Of a DNA stretch of 64,000 nt, positions 44,149-53,528 are shown piece after piece. Under the pieces are notes generated by a model. It worked only from the letters and a program-made list of their open reading frames with translations. It did no database searches and had not been told where the DNA came from. The translations under genes and the position numbers were made by a program. The stretch lies in NCBI RefSeq assembly GCF_036898095.1, contig NC_090746.1, positions 55,495,852-55,559,851 on the forward strand, given 5' to 3'. Position 1 is the stretch's first letter. Each line of letters starts with the position of its first letter. This stretch comes from Palaemon carinicauda. Taxonomy: Eukaryota; Arthropoda; Malacostraca; Decapoda; Palaemonidae.

Positions 44149-44312
44149 AGCAAAGTGGTTAGTCAACCTAGGTGTGCAAGTGAGCGGGGTAGCCAGTCTA
44201 TCCCCAACCCCCTAACTAGCTGGTTGAGTGGTTACCCCTTGCTAAAAATTGTTCTTGGTTCGTCTTTCAGCTTCGCTGACAGGTAATCCCCCATAAAAAG
44301 CAGAGGGTTTGT
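44149..44312. repeat. Inverted terminal repeat, right arm of 4a
   Basis: This is the reverse complement of 36950-37113 with scattered substitutions, so the copy is older than 1b or 3a. Confidence 0.82.
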
Positions 44313-44450
44313 ATTCGTGACGGAACAATTATATATTGATTGAAAGGAAATTTATTTAGCTATATGAGAGAAATAGTAGTAAAGCCATTTCTGTGCTATG
44401 ATGAGTTAAGTAAAATGTTATTTTTATAATAAAATAAATTTTTGAATATA

Positions 44451-44610
44451 CTTACCCGGTGATTATAATAGCTGCAACTCTGTTGCTCGACAGAAAACTC
44501 TAAGGTAAAATTCGCCAGCGATCGCTACACAGGTTGCGGGTGTGCCCAACAGCGCCATCTGTCGTCCAGATACCCAGTACTCAATGTAAACAAAGAACTC
44601 AATTTTCTCC
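44451..44610. repeat. Inverted terminal repeat, left arm of 1c
   Basis: It pairs with 58135-58299 and is nearly identical. One visible difference is cttacccggtg here against cttagccggtg in the right arm read inwards. Confidence 0.88.
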
Positions 44611-44654
44611 TCGTCCCACTGCGTCTCTATTGGGGAGGAAGGGAGGGGCCTTTA

Positions 44655-44755
44655 ATTTATAATCACCGGGTAAGTATATTCAAAAATTTATTTTATTATA
44701 AAAATAACATTTTTCAATATTTAACTTAGCCGGTGATTATAATAGCTGATTCACA
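44655..44755. repeat. Internal complementary region (ICR) of 1c
   Basis: The left half carries caccgggtaag, matching the left terminus. The right half carries cttagccggtg, matching the right terminus. The ICR therefore mirrors the one-base difference between the two ends. Confidence 0.87.
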
Positions 44756-45151
44756 CCCAGGGGGGTGGGTAGAGACCAGCAAAATATGTTTACATTATTA
44801 TGAGCTAAGAATTTTTATTTCATTTTAGAAGTTATCAAAATAACAAAAACAAAATAAATAGGTACCTGGTAAGGAAGTCGACTTGAACAATTACTCTGCC
44901 TTTTTAAGTACGTCTTCCTTACGGAGCCTCGCGATCCTCTTAGGATGCTGATCGACCCCTAGGATCTGAAGTATCAAGGGTTGCAACCCATACAACAGGA
45001 CCTCATCAAAACCCCTAATCTAGGCGCTTCTCAAGAAATGACTTTGACCACCCGCCAAATCAACCAGGATGCGAAAGGCTTATTAGCCTTCCGGACAACC
45101 CAAAAACAACAATAAAAACATTTCAAGAGAAAGATTAAAAAGGTTATGGAA

Positions 45152-46078
45152 TTAGGGAATTGTAGTGGTTGAGCCCTCACCCACTACTGCACTCGCTGCT
45201 ACGAATGGTCCCAGTGTGTAGCAGCTCTTGTAAAGAGACTGGACATCTTTCAAGTAAAATGACGCGAACACTGACTTGCTTCTCCAATAGGTTGCGTCCA
45301 TTATACTTTGCAGAGATATATTTTGCTTAAAGGCCACGGAAGTTGTTACAGCTCTAACTTCGTGCGTCTTCACCTTAAGCAAAGTTCGGTCTTCCTCACT
45401 CAGATGTGAATGAGCTTCTCGTATTAACAATCTGATAAAGTCTGACCAAGCATTCTTTGACAAAGGCAAGGATGGTTTCTTAACTGAACACCATAAAGCT
45501 TCAGATTGGCCTTGTAAAGGTTTAGTACGCTTTAAATAGAACTTAAGAGCTCTAACAGGGCATAAGACTTTCTAGTTCATTGCCTACGATCTCCGATAAG
45601 CTGGGGATATCGAAAGATTTAGGCCAAGGCCGAGAAGGCAGCTCATTTTTGGCTAGAAAACCAAGTTGTAGCGAACAAGTGGCTTTTTCTGACGAAAATC
45701 CTATGTTCTTGCTGAAGGCATGAATCTCACTGACTCTTTTAGCCGAGGCTAAGCATACCAGGAAAAGAGTCTTAAGAGTGAGATCTTTCAGGGAGGCTGA
45801 TTGTAACGGCTCCAACCTGTCTGATATGAAGAATCTTAGTACCACGTCTAAATTCCATCCAGGGGTAGCCAAACTACGCTCCTTGGTGGTCTCAAAAGAC
45901 TTAAGGAGGTCTTGCAGATCTTTATGTTTGGAAAGATCTAAGCCTCTATGCCGGAAGACCGATGCCAACATGCTTCTGTAGCCCTTGATAGTGGGAGCTG
46001 AAAGGGATCGTCCTTTTCTCAGGTATAAGAGAAAAACAGCTATTTGAGCTACAGAGGTACTGGTCGAGGATACAGAAA
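45152..46078 (-). pseudogene. Tyrosine recombinase 3' part of 1c
   Basis: It is about 80 per cent alike to the 1b recombinase by eye. A 2-nt deletion near 45568 (at NELE) shifts the frame, so it reads as two pieces, 46154-45552 and 45469-45152. The catalytic blocks AKRVSEIHAF, THEVRAVTTS and FASFYLKD are otherwise intact. Upstream the gene is cut by the family-2 insertion, and its N-terminal piece resumes at 53529. Confidence 0.88.
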
Positions 46079-46119
46079 AGGGATTTTGACGTAGGAAAAA
46101 TCTATTTCTGGGCGAAGGA

Positions 46120-46379
46120 CCTGTGCCGCCCAGTGAATAAGCTCCATTTAGCACTTATTCTTAGGTAATTTACTGCTAAATATACCAGAGAAAAAATGTA
46201 AAGGAGTGCTAGGTTAACTAGCTCGCTCACCTATTGGTGTCGGTATAAAATTGGGCGTATAATCCAGAGGTCCCGCACTATTTAGATTCATCCACGACAG
46301 AAACCCCAATAGAGGAGAGCCGTTCAACCTCACTCGGTACTACTAACACTGCATCCGCTCAGAACCCAACTCCTTAGCA
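46120..46379. repeat. Inverted terminal repeat, left (3') arm of element 2
   Basis: About 260 bp, reverse complement of 53255-53514, running from cctgtgccgcccag to the aacccaactcc landmark. Very few differences are seen. Confidence 0.92.
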
Positions 46380-46419
46380 CCCAAAGTTTGGGGACTCCAA
46401 GGGAGAGGAGCTGGGAGGG

Positions 46420-46511
46420 TTCACTGGGCGGCACAGGTCCTTCGCCCAGAAATAGATTTTTCCTACGTCAAAATCCCTTTTCTGGGCTCGAACCTGTGCC
46501 GCCCAGTGAAT
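46420..46511. repeat. Internal complementary region (ICR) of element 2
   Basis: It reads ttcactgggcggcacaggtc onward as the reverse complement of the left end, then ctgggctcgaacctgtgccg as the reverse complement of the right end. The joint between them (cccttttctgggc) defines the expected circle junction and contains the reverse complement of cagaaa. Confidence 0.92.
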
Positions 46512-46834
46512 CTATACAAGAGAATATGTCACCAAACTTGCAAAATAAAGGAAAAAACATAAGCGTAAGGGAAATACAGGATGCTTTAATCAGAGATGAG
46601 TACCAAAAAACAATTATAAGAGTATCTTAAATATGAACATAAATCCACTTGGTGGACAATTGACAAATAAGGTAGGTATAATAATGCCGTGAGTGATAAT
46701 ATATACAGATACTCAGGAGTTTAAAAATTTACAAATATAATAACAGTATTCAGGTGCGAGACCAACGAATACAATAGGGTATAAATGAGGCAGGTAAGAG
46801 GGAGAGATAAAGAGACAAGGTATTAACCTGTGAG

Positions 46835-49579
46835 TTACCTGGGAGTAACTACGCTCCCTGCAGCTACTGTAGAAAATTTTAGGGCTTCCAAATGTTTAAG
46901 GTAGTGTTTCTTGAACACTGACGGTGATTTCCACCCTGTATACCTGGAAAGGTCCGTAAAATTCATGTGGTGAAAAAAGTTCACCGAAGTAGCAACCGCT
47001 CTGATATCATGTGCAAGAGGAAAAGAGTCAGGGCTAGCTTGTTTAATAAAATACAAAATTTGTTGCCTGATCCCTTTAATAGTAATGGTACCGCCTTGTT
47101 CTCTAACGAATAGAGGCCCCGAGGAGTTAGAGGAGGTCCGGGATAAATAAGACCTAAGAGTAGTAACAGGGCACAGAGACGGGTCTTGCGTGAGGGGAAC
47201 AATTTTCCAGGAGGACCATCTGTTCTGAGGGTCTTCGTTTTTAGCCAAAAAGAATTTGTTAGGTGAAAGAAGGACCTCTCCCGAAGGCAGGAACTCAATA
47301 TGACCCGGGTCTCTCGACAAAGCTGCCAGTTCAGAAATTCTTGCCCCGGAAGCCAAGCTCACCAGGAAAAGTGTTTTCCTGAGAAGGGGAATGTAATCAC
47401 AAGAACTGTTAAGGGTATCAGAAGCCAATTTGAGTACATCATTAAGGAACCAGGTCACCGGGGTAGGACGAGTAACCGGTTTCAGTCTGGCACAGGCTTT
47501 CGGAATTGAAGCTAACAAAGAGTCGGTTAAGTCTATGTTAAAACCCACTAGGAAGATCTTTTTCAAAGCAGATTTAATAGTGGTGATAGTATTGGCTGCC
47601 AGACCTGATTCTAATAAAGATCTAAAGAAAGTGACTGTAAGGTTCAAGTTCATACAGTTCACGTCTGAGTCTATCAAAAATTTTGCCAACTTTTTAACTG
47701 CAGAGTCATACTGGCGGATGGTGGAATCCCGTTTATCCGATTCTAGGAACAGGGTGTTTTGAGGATCAATATTGGCACCATGCATGGCCGCAAACTTCAT
47801 AAAGTCCATAAAGTTAGGGCGCTCTGAATGTTTGAGAAAGCGTACACAACGCGTGTTTGTACTATCTGAGACAGAACCGGATTGGGTATCGGGTGAGGGT
47901 ATAGTCTCAACTCTCGCAGGAGAGGATACCAGTTGCTCTTGGGCCAGTTGGGTGCGACCAAGGCTACTTGTCCCTTGAAGGATCTCAGCTTGTCTAGAAC
48001 TTTCAGCAAAAGATTCACCGGGGGAAAGAGATAAATCTTTTCCCAGATGTCCCAATTCTGTGACATGGCGTCTGTGGCGTAAGCCTGAGGGTCTAGATTG
48101 GGAGCCACATATACTCTCAATTTGTGGTTGGACTCCGTGGCGAAGAGGTCCACTTGGAGACCGGGAACCTGAGAGAGAATCCACCGGAATGACTTTAGAT
48201 CGAGTGACCATTCCGATTCTAGAGGGGAGGTCCGGGACAGGGCGTCTGCCACTACATTCCGGACTCCCGCCAGGTGGACGGCTGAAAGATGCCAACGGTT
48301 CAAGGCTGCTAGGGAAAATATGGCTACTAGAACATGGTTCAGAGGCCCTGACTTTGACCCGCCTCTGTTGAGGCAGCGGACCACCACTTCGCTGTCGAGG
48401 ACCAGACGAAGGTGTTGTCTCTTGGGAAGAGCGAGACGTTTCAGGGTTAGAAGAACTGCCATGGCCTCCAGCACATTGATGTGAAATTGGCGGATCCAGG
48501 GAGACCAAAGACCTTGAACTTTCCTGAGCTGAGAATAGCCGCCCCAACCTGATAAGGATGCGTCCGTGTGAATGATTAATTTCGGAGGCGGAAATCGAAG
48601 GGGAACTGACTTTGACAGACTGTTTGCTCTTGTCCAAGGAAGAAGTCTTTCCCGTAGAATGGGAGGAAGGCGGACTTTCCTGTCCCGGAACTTCCGGTTC
48701 GCCCTCGAACGCCAGACACGATTGATATCTTTCAACTTTGCCTTCAGAAGGAGATCCGTCACTGAGGCAAACTGAAGGGACCCCAGAATCCTCTCTTGGA
48801 GTCGTCTGGAACTTACTTTGTCTTTGAGAAAGCGTTTGGTGTTCCTCGCAATCTCTAACCTCTTGGGTTTGGGAAGACACAGAGTATGAGATATAAGATC
48901 CCATTGCAGGCCGAGCCATTGGAACTTCGATTTTGGAAGAAGACGGGACTTCTTGAAGTTGATCTGGAAGCCTAGAGATTGAAGATAATGGATGACTTTG
49001 TGAGTGGCTTTTAGGCAATTTTGGGAGGTGTCTGACCAAATGAGCCAGTCGTCCAGATAGGCTACTACTTGATTTCTGAGTTCCTGAACAGCGACTTCTG
49101 CTAACTTTGTGAAGATCCTTGGGGCGATGTTGAGCCCGAAAGGCATCACCTTGAAGGAGTAACTTTTGTCCCCTAAGCGAAAGCCTAGGTACGGACGAAA
49201 GTGTCTCGCTATCGGGACGTGATAATAGGCGTCTGTAAGATCGATAGAGGTGGTGACGGCCCCACGGGGAAGTAAGGTCCGCACCTGCGAGACGGTAAGC
49301 ATTCGAAACTTGTCGCATTGAATGGACAAGTTGAGAAGGGATAGGTCTAGAATCACTCTTCTCTTGTCTGAATCCTTCTTCGGGACACTGAACAGCCGAC
49401 CTTGAAACTTCAGGTGTTTCGTTTCTTGTATGGCGTTCTTCTGTAAAAGATCCTGGACAAATTTGACCAGGTCCGGAGTGGAATGTTGATGAAATTTGTT
49501 CGGAGGAGGAGGTCCTTGAATCCAACTCCACCCCAGTCCCTTGGAGATGATACTGAACGCCCAGGGACTGAACCTCCAT
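46835..49579 (-). CDS. Tyrosine recombinase ORF3 of element 2
   Basis: The frame is open from the codon after the gag TGA (49621) to 46835, and the first Met is at 49579. The C-terminal 320 or so residues form the recombinase: a core-binding part from SDKRDSTIRQYDSAV, then R747 (GARISEL), H857-D-I-R860, W883, H892 and nucleophile Y893 (FKKHYLKH). It is the presumed integrating enzyme. The preceding part of about 590 residues is Ser/Pro/Gln-rich and overlaps RT/RNase H in the same -1 register as in 1b. No defect was seen. Confidence 0.86.
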   Translation of the reverse strand: MEVQSLGVQYHLQGTGVELDSRTSSSEQISSTFHSGPGQICPGSFTEERHTRNETPEVSRSAVQCPEEGFRQEKSDSRPIPSQLVHSMRQVSNAYRLAGADLTSPWGRHHLYRSYRRLLSRPDSETLSSVPRLSLRGQKLLLQGDAFRAQHRPKDLHKVSRSRCSGTQKSSSSLSGRLAHLVRHLPKLPKSHSQSHPLSSISRLPDQLQEVPSSSKIEVPMARPAMGSYISYSVSSQTQEVRDCEEHQTLSQRQSKFQTTPREDSGVPSVCLSDGSPSEGKVERYQSCLAFEGEPEVPGQESPPSSHSTGKTSSLDKSKQSVKVSSPSISASEINHSHGRILIRLGRLFSAQESSRSLVSLDPPISHQCAGGHGSSSNPETSRSSQETTPSSGPRQRSGGPLPQQRRVKVRASEPCSSSHIFPSSLEPLASFSRPPGGSPECSGRRPVPDLPSRIGMVTRSKVIPVDSLSGSRSPSGPLRHGVQPQIESICGSQSRPSGLRHRRHVTELGHLGKDLSLSPGESFAESSRQAEILQGTSSLGRTQLAQEQLVSSPARVETIPSPDTQSGSVSDSTNTRCVRFLKHSERPNFMDFMKFAAMHGANIDPQNTLFLESDKRDSTIRQYDSAVKKLAKFLIDSDVNCMNLNLTVTFFRSLLESGLAANTITTIKSALKKIFLVGFNIDLTDSLLASIPKACARLKPVTRPTPVTWFLNDVLKLASDTLNSSCDYIPLLRKTLFLVSLASGARISELAALSRDPGHIEFLPSGEVLLSPNKFFLAKNEDPQNRWSSWKIVPLTQDPSLCPVTTLRSYLSRTSSNSSGPLFVREQGGTITIKGIRQQILYFIKQASPDSFPLAHDIRAVATSVNFFHHMNFTDLSRYTGWKSPSVFKKHYLKHLEALKFSTVAAGSVVTPR

Positions 49580-50004
49580 TTGTTGCGGAAGGCATAGAGC
49601 CTCCCCCCTACCTGCTGCACCTCAGTATTGGTTTGAGGAGTTGCCTCCACGTCCGCCTCGGAAGTTCTTTCCCCTGCGAAAGGCTCTTCCCCTGCCTTTG
49701 TTCTGGTTAGAACCACGGTGGTAACCTCTACCTCTACCATAACTCTGGGAAGAGCTATGAGCCTCATAAGACTGGTTAAAGGCAGGAGAGGTGGCGGAGG
49801 CACCGGAAAGCTGGCTCTTAGGGAGCAGAACGGTGACATAGTCATCCGAAGGAGCCTGAGAGGTGGAAGGCTGTGCAGGGGCAACAGGAGATGGGGGAAG
49901 AGGCAGCCGGAAAATGGACGAACCACTCTGCTGTTGCCTGAACTGGGTGGAGGTATATGGACGGAGCTTCTTCCTACCCCGGGCTTGGTAATTTGCAGGG
50001 TCAT
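47797..50004 (-). CDS. Reverse transcriptase / RNase H / MT-like ORF2 of element 2
   Basis: This is a 735-residue frame. Homology to other DIRS RTs starts near residue 130 (VGGRLYAFRNKW). The earlier part overlaps gag and may not be used. The RT palm has SIDLTDAYYHVPI and YLDD at 316-319. RNase H carries D481, E513, D537 and D587 (HTDAS, LEAM, LDSE, VADALSR). The methyltransferase-like module has VDLFATE at 618-624 and FPP at 660-662. It is in the +1 frame relative to gag, overlaps gag by about 380 nt, and is fully open. Confidence 0.9.
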   Translation of the reverse strand: MTLQITKPGVGRSSVHIPPPSSGNSRVVRPFSGCLFPHLLLPLHSLPPLRLLRMTMSPFCSLRASFPVPPPPLLPLTSLMRLIALPRVMVEVEVTTVVLTRTKAGEEPFAGERTSEADVEATPQTNTEVQQVGGRLYAFRNKWRFSPWAFSIISKGLGWSWIQGPPPPNKFHQHSTPDLVKFVQDLLQKNAIQETKHLKFQGRLFSVPKKDSDKRRVILDLSLLNLSIQCDKFRMLTVSQVRTLLPRGAVTTSIDLTDAYYHVPIARHFRPYLGFRLGDKSYSFKVMPFGLNIAPRIFTKLAEVAVQELRNQVVAYLDDWLIWSDTSQNCLKATHKVIHYLQSLGFQINFKKSRLLPKSKFQWLGLQWDLISHTLCLPKPKRLEIARNTKRFLKDKVSSRRLQERILGSLQFASVTDLLLKAKLKDINRVWRSRANRKFRDRKVRLPPILRERLLPWTRANSLSKSVPLRFPPPKLIIHTDASLSGWGGYSQLRKVQGLWSPWIRQFHINVLEAMAVLLTLKRLALPKRQHLRLVLDSEVVVRCLNRGGSKSGPLNHVLVAIFSLAALNRWHLSAVHLAGVRNVVADALSRTSPLESEWSLDLKSFRWILSQVPGLQVDLFATESNHKLRVYVAPNLDPQAYATDAMSQNWDIWEKIYLFPPVNLLLKVLDKLRSFKGQVALVAPNWPKSNWYPLLRELRLYPHPIPNPVLSQIVQTRVVYAFSNIQSALTLWTL

Positions 50005-51689
50005 ATTTACGTTTAGGAGTCAAACCCCAACGGGCTTTAAGGCTCTGGTTGACTCTAGTGGCCTCCGCCAAGACTTCCTCTACAAGATCCTCAGGGAAGA
50101 GATTTGAACCCCAACAGGAGGACCGGATAAGCTTATTAGGTTCATGCCCAATAGTCGCCTCTGCCAGGACATGTTTGCGACACCTGCGTTTAGCAGTAGC
50201 GAAGTCATACAGGTCATAGTATAATGACTGCAACGTAGCCTTGTTGAGAGACTTAAAAATACCCTCAGTATCGTAAGTCAAGGCTATCGACTCCGTGGAG
50301 GTGGCCAAGTTCAGAGTACGGCCAACGCGTAGGCGGGAATCATATTCCTGTTTAATGAGGGATTCCGGGAGACGGGGAAGCCGCTCACTAAACATTACTG
50401 AAGCACAGTCTGCTGCTAGCTTGCCAGAGGTAAAAGTTGTATGGACGTTGTCCCAACACTCAATGCCTGAAGGAAGAAGGAGGGAGATTGGATCCACCTC
50501 TCGGATGGGAGGCAAGGGCTTCTCCTCCAGAGCATATTGGAAGGCAAGCTCTGCTACCTTATTGACACATGGAGTCACGGTGTTTTTGTCCATTAAGAAC
50601 ATTGTGAAGGAGCTCTTATAAGGCGTCAACATGGTGTTGGTACAGCCGATGTCATTTAGGAATATGGCCCACACAGATTGGGCTTGCTCCTTAGGGAAGA
50701 TGACTGTCTCTTTGGGGACCTTGTCTAACCGAACCAAAGCTTCCTCGGTAAGCCTGGCATAACCATGAAATGGAAATGCCAGACCAGGAGGAAAGAATTC
50801 AAAGTCCTCTAGGGGACGAGTGCCAAGACCCTCCAAAGTTAACATTCCGTCTGAGAACGGGGAATGAAGAGCCATACGCCAAGGGTTATTCTTGGCAAAC
50901 GGCGGGAGCTTAGAGGCATCCGGGATGAGAGAGCTTTGGACTCGCTCCGGAGCACCTTGCTCTAATGCCCCAAGTCTCTGACCGATGTTAGAGAACATCG
51001 TGTCCATCTTAGACTGCATCTCTGATACCAACTTGGCCTGCATCTCCGACACGATACGAAGCATGGCTGATTCGGAAAGGCCCGGGCTAGCAGCCGGAGT
51101 GGCGGAATGAACTCCCGGGTCGCGAGACTTAGAGGAGGAGCCAGAAGCCTTAGATGACAGGTTTGTATTCTGCTTAGAACCATGAGAAGCCTTATGAGGC
51201 TTATGAGCTTTAGGTAAGGTTCTAGACTTATTCTTGGGGGGAACCGAGTGTGATCGTTGGGACGATTCACGGTCCCCAGAAAAACCATGAAAGGAAGAGC
51301 GATCAGATGAAGAAGAAAGAGAGGGGCTGAGGATAGGAATCTCAGCGCCGGAAACACCTGCCTCACTTATCACCCTACCTGTATCTGGATCATCCAATAA
51401 CATGGGTTCCACGTCAAGGTTCATGGAGGCAACATTGTCTTCTAGATCCCCGGGGGCGTCCGACGGATCCTGCTCTGGATCAATGAACCCCGCTATGGTG
51501 GCATCAATGTGGGCAATGATGGGAGCTGCAACATGCCTAGCCACAGCGGCTGAAGACTTGGCGTTGGGGTAAATCAAGGAACAGTAGTCCTCGGAGAGGA
51601 CGTACGGCCGCTTAGACTTCACGTTCCGGGCAAAACCACCAACCCATACTTTGTGTGGCCCGAGCCGCAGACTTTTGCTCCGGGGATGC
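49622..51689 (-). CDS. Gag-like ORF1 of element 2, main exon
   Basis: This is a frame of about 690 codons downstream of a probable acceptor (ATTATTTCAG at 51690). A Ser-rich, disordered-looking stretch with many SSSKS-like runs is followed by a conserved domain shared with family 3: HEPNKLI and WGSNLFPEDLVEEV, then RWGLTPKRK. The tail is rich in GRGRG/RGG and Tyr, a likely RNA-binding end. The stop is TGA, followed directly by the open frame leading to the recombinase. The frame is also open for about 56 nt upstream of the acceptor, so an unspliced start is possible. Confidence 0.82.
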
Positions 51690-51822
51690 CTGAAATAATA
51701 GTGGGAATTAAAAAGGGAAGGCTCCCAGTGGTCCTTCAAGACCATAGATATCTTACTAAATAGTGTATGTATGCTAAAAAAGGTAAGATAAATAAGAAGG
51801 CAACATAGCCAACGGGACTCAC

Positions 51823-51993
51823 CGAGTCAGATCCAAGGGTGGTAACGAGGTCAAAACAGACCACACAGTTATCCGGGTGCCATACCACGACATCCTCCAG
51901 CTGCACTCCGCAGAGGGCGTGAGACCGACAGACGGTATGGCCGCAGGGCTGATGTAGAACAGCTGCACAGGCCGTCGTCTGACAATGCACCAT
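51823..51993 (-). CDS. Gag 5' exon of element 2 with RING-like finger
   Basis: These 57 codons start at an ATG that lies directly after an acceptor-like CTATTCTTTTTATAG, and they end at a TCG|GTGAGT donor. The Cys/His order is C4-x4-C9, C17-x-H19-x2-C22-x2-H25-x2-C28, C43-x2-C46, close to a RING-type zinc finger. It matches the N-terminus of the 3a gag, where no intron separates the finger from the rest. Joining to 51689 removes a 133-nt intron, but the frame is then off by one base from the long ORF. Either a one-base indel or a different junction must be assumed. Confidence 0.6.
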
Positions 51994-53254
51994 CTATAAA
52001 AAGAATAGTATATGAGAAACTGTAATTCTCTTAAGTAGGGGCGGGTCCGGAGGACCCGGGCCTAACATAAGCCTAACACAAGATTAGGGCTTAACTGTAA
52101 TATTCTTAAGTAGGGGCGGGTCCGGAGGACCCGGCCTAAACATAAGTCTAACTTAAGACTAAAGTATAGCCATCCATTCCGGTCGAGCCGGGAGCATAAA
52201 AAAGGATGCAACAACAAGAAATTAAGACACATGGTGTCTGATTTCCCGGGGCGAGGCTAAGCCCCGGGCCGGGAAATAAAAGTATCCAAAACCAATTCGT
52301 ATAGGAACTCCGGGATAGTGATCTGTCATATAATCATTATATATAATCATAGGAACTGTTATAAATTAATAGGGGGACGGAACTGTAGATAAGAACCGCC
52401 AACCGAACCCAGAGGGTTTCATATAACATAAACCAGTGTGATAAGTGAATATAAAATAGGGTGCACCGGGATCCAACTCTGTTGACCGGTGGCCAACCAG
52501 ACTAGACAGAGACGAACCCGCCGGGACACCCGGAGGACAAAGTCCATAAACACTGAACTACCCCCTCTAAAAGGAGGGAAGGCAACGGTCCCCTAGGGGA
52601 GGGGGGGAGAGAAGCCTAGCCGCCCACCTAGCGAGAGGGGGAGCATGGGGGAGGATCACGTGATACGGAGCAGCAGGGCTACCAACTGACGATCCCCAAC
52701 CAGACAGATCAAACGGAGTAATAGCACAATATTCATTATAATAGTAATAGCGTTGATAATATAAAATAAACACATAAAAATTTTTGGGCAAGGCATGCAA
52801 CATAATAATTAAATCACAAAAGACACACCTGGTGGCTTAAAAAATAACATTGCCGCCTAGCAACGAAGGTCGGCAGCCATAACGATACGTAAATGATATC
52901 GGCCCAAAAAGTGAACCACGAGGGTTCTAAACGCTAAATAATGAATATCCACAATAACAAATAAAATTTAATAATAAAATTAATACATATAGTAACACCG
53001 CGAGAGAAACTAAAAGCTCTCAAAACAGGAGTACCAACTGTAAGTGGGATCAAGCAAGATCGATATGAACGAAGAGAATAAACTCCTATAATTCAAATAT
53101 TAAACGATCTAGGTTGCTCAAAACACAGCAAAACCAAGCTTGGTACTTAACTTAGACGGTGTCTCCAGGGAAACCGACGAAGAAGCCATAATCCAATGAA
53201 AATAAGTGGAAAAACGAGAGCACAACAAAAATGCGGGTTACAACACAAGACGTG
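51994..53254. other. 5' leader of element 2
   Basis: About 1.26 kb lies between gag and the 5' repeat. It holds a tandem repeat with GC hairpins (52030-52160), a longer GC inverted repeat (52240-52276) and AT-rich sequence. I see no gene. Confidence 0.6.
52030..52276. repeat. GC-palindrome repeats in element 2 leader
   Basis: Two tandem units of about 75 bp each contain cttaagtaggggcgggtccg and the palindrome gggtccggaggaccc. About 100 bp further on, atttcccggggc and gccccgggccgggaaat can pair over a 7-nt loop. They lie upstream of gag, in the same position as the palindrome cluster of 3a. Confidence 0.8.
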
Positions 53255-53514
53255 CTAAAAGGAGTTGGGTTCTGAGCGTATGCAGTGTTAGTAGTACCGA
53301 GTGAGGTTGAACGGCTCTCCTCTATTGGGGTTTCTGTCGTGGATGAATCTAAATAGTGCGGGACCTCTGGATTATACACCCAATTTTATACCGACACCAA
53401 TAGGTGAGCGAGCTAGTTAACCTAGCACTCCTTTACATTTTTTCTCTGGTATATTTAGCAGTAAATTACCTAAGAATAAGTGCTAAATGGAGCTTATTCA
53501 CTGGGCGGCACAGG
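53255..53514. repeat. Inverted terminal repeat, right (5') arm of element 2
   Basis: This is the reverse complement of 46120-46379. Outside the repeats the two extremities differ (aaaagggattttgacg on the left, gttcgagcccag on the right), as in the other families. Confidence 0.92.
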
Positions 53515-53528
53515 TTCGAGCCCAGAAA

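Larger units (their letters stand above)
36911..44326 (-). mobile_element. DIRS-like element 4a, decayed, with LINE inside
   Basis: Inverted terminal repeats at 36950-37113 and 44149-44312, an ICR near 37157-37258, and remnants of recombinase, RNase H/MT and gag in the usual minus-strand order define the element. The RT palm is missing. A plus-strand LINE 3' end occupies 39345-39900, at the point where RT should begin. The outer boundaries are approximate. Confidence 0.82.
46079..53528 (-). mobile_element. DIRS-like element 2, complete, nested in 1c recombinase
   Basis: This is an element of 7.45 kb with 260-bp inverted repeats that appear almost identical, an ICR, and three long ORFs with all catalytic residues in place. 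The target was the recombinase gene of 1c: cagaaa occurs at both junctions (46073-46078 and 53523-53528), and also in the circle junction predicted by the ICR. It is the youngest insertion in this region, since it interrupts 1c. Confidence 0.93.

Noticed and set aside
46073..46078. cagaaa at both ends of element 2 as a target site duplication
   Set aside because: The same bases are in the circle junction encoded by the ICR, so recombination at a shared core explains them without duplication.
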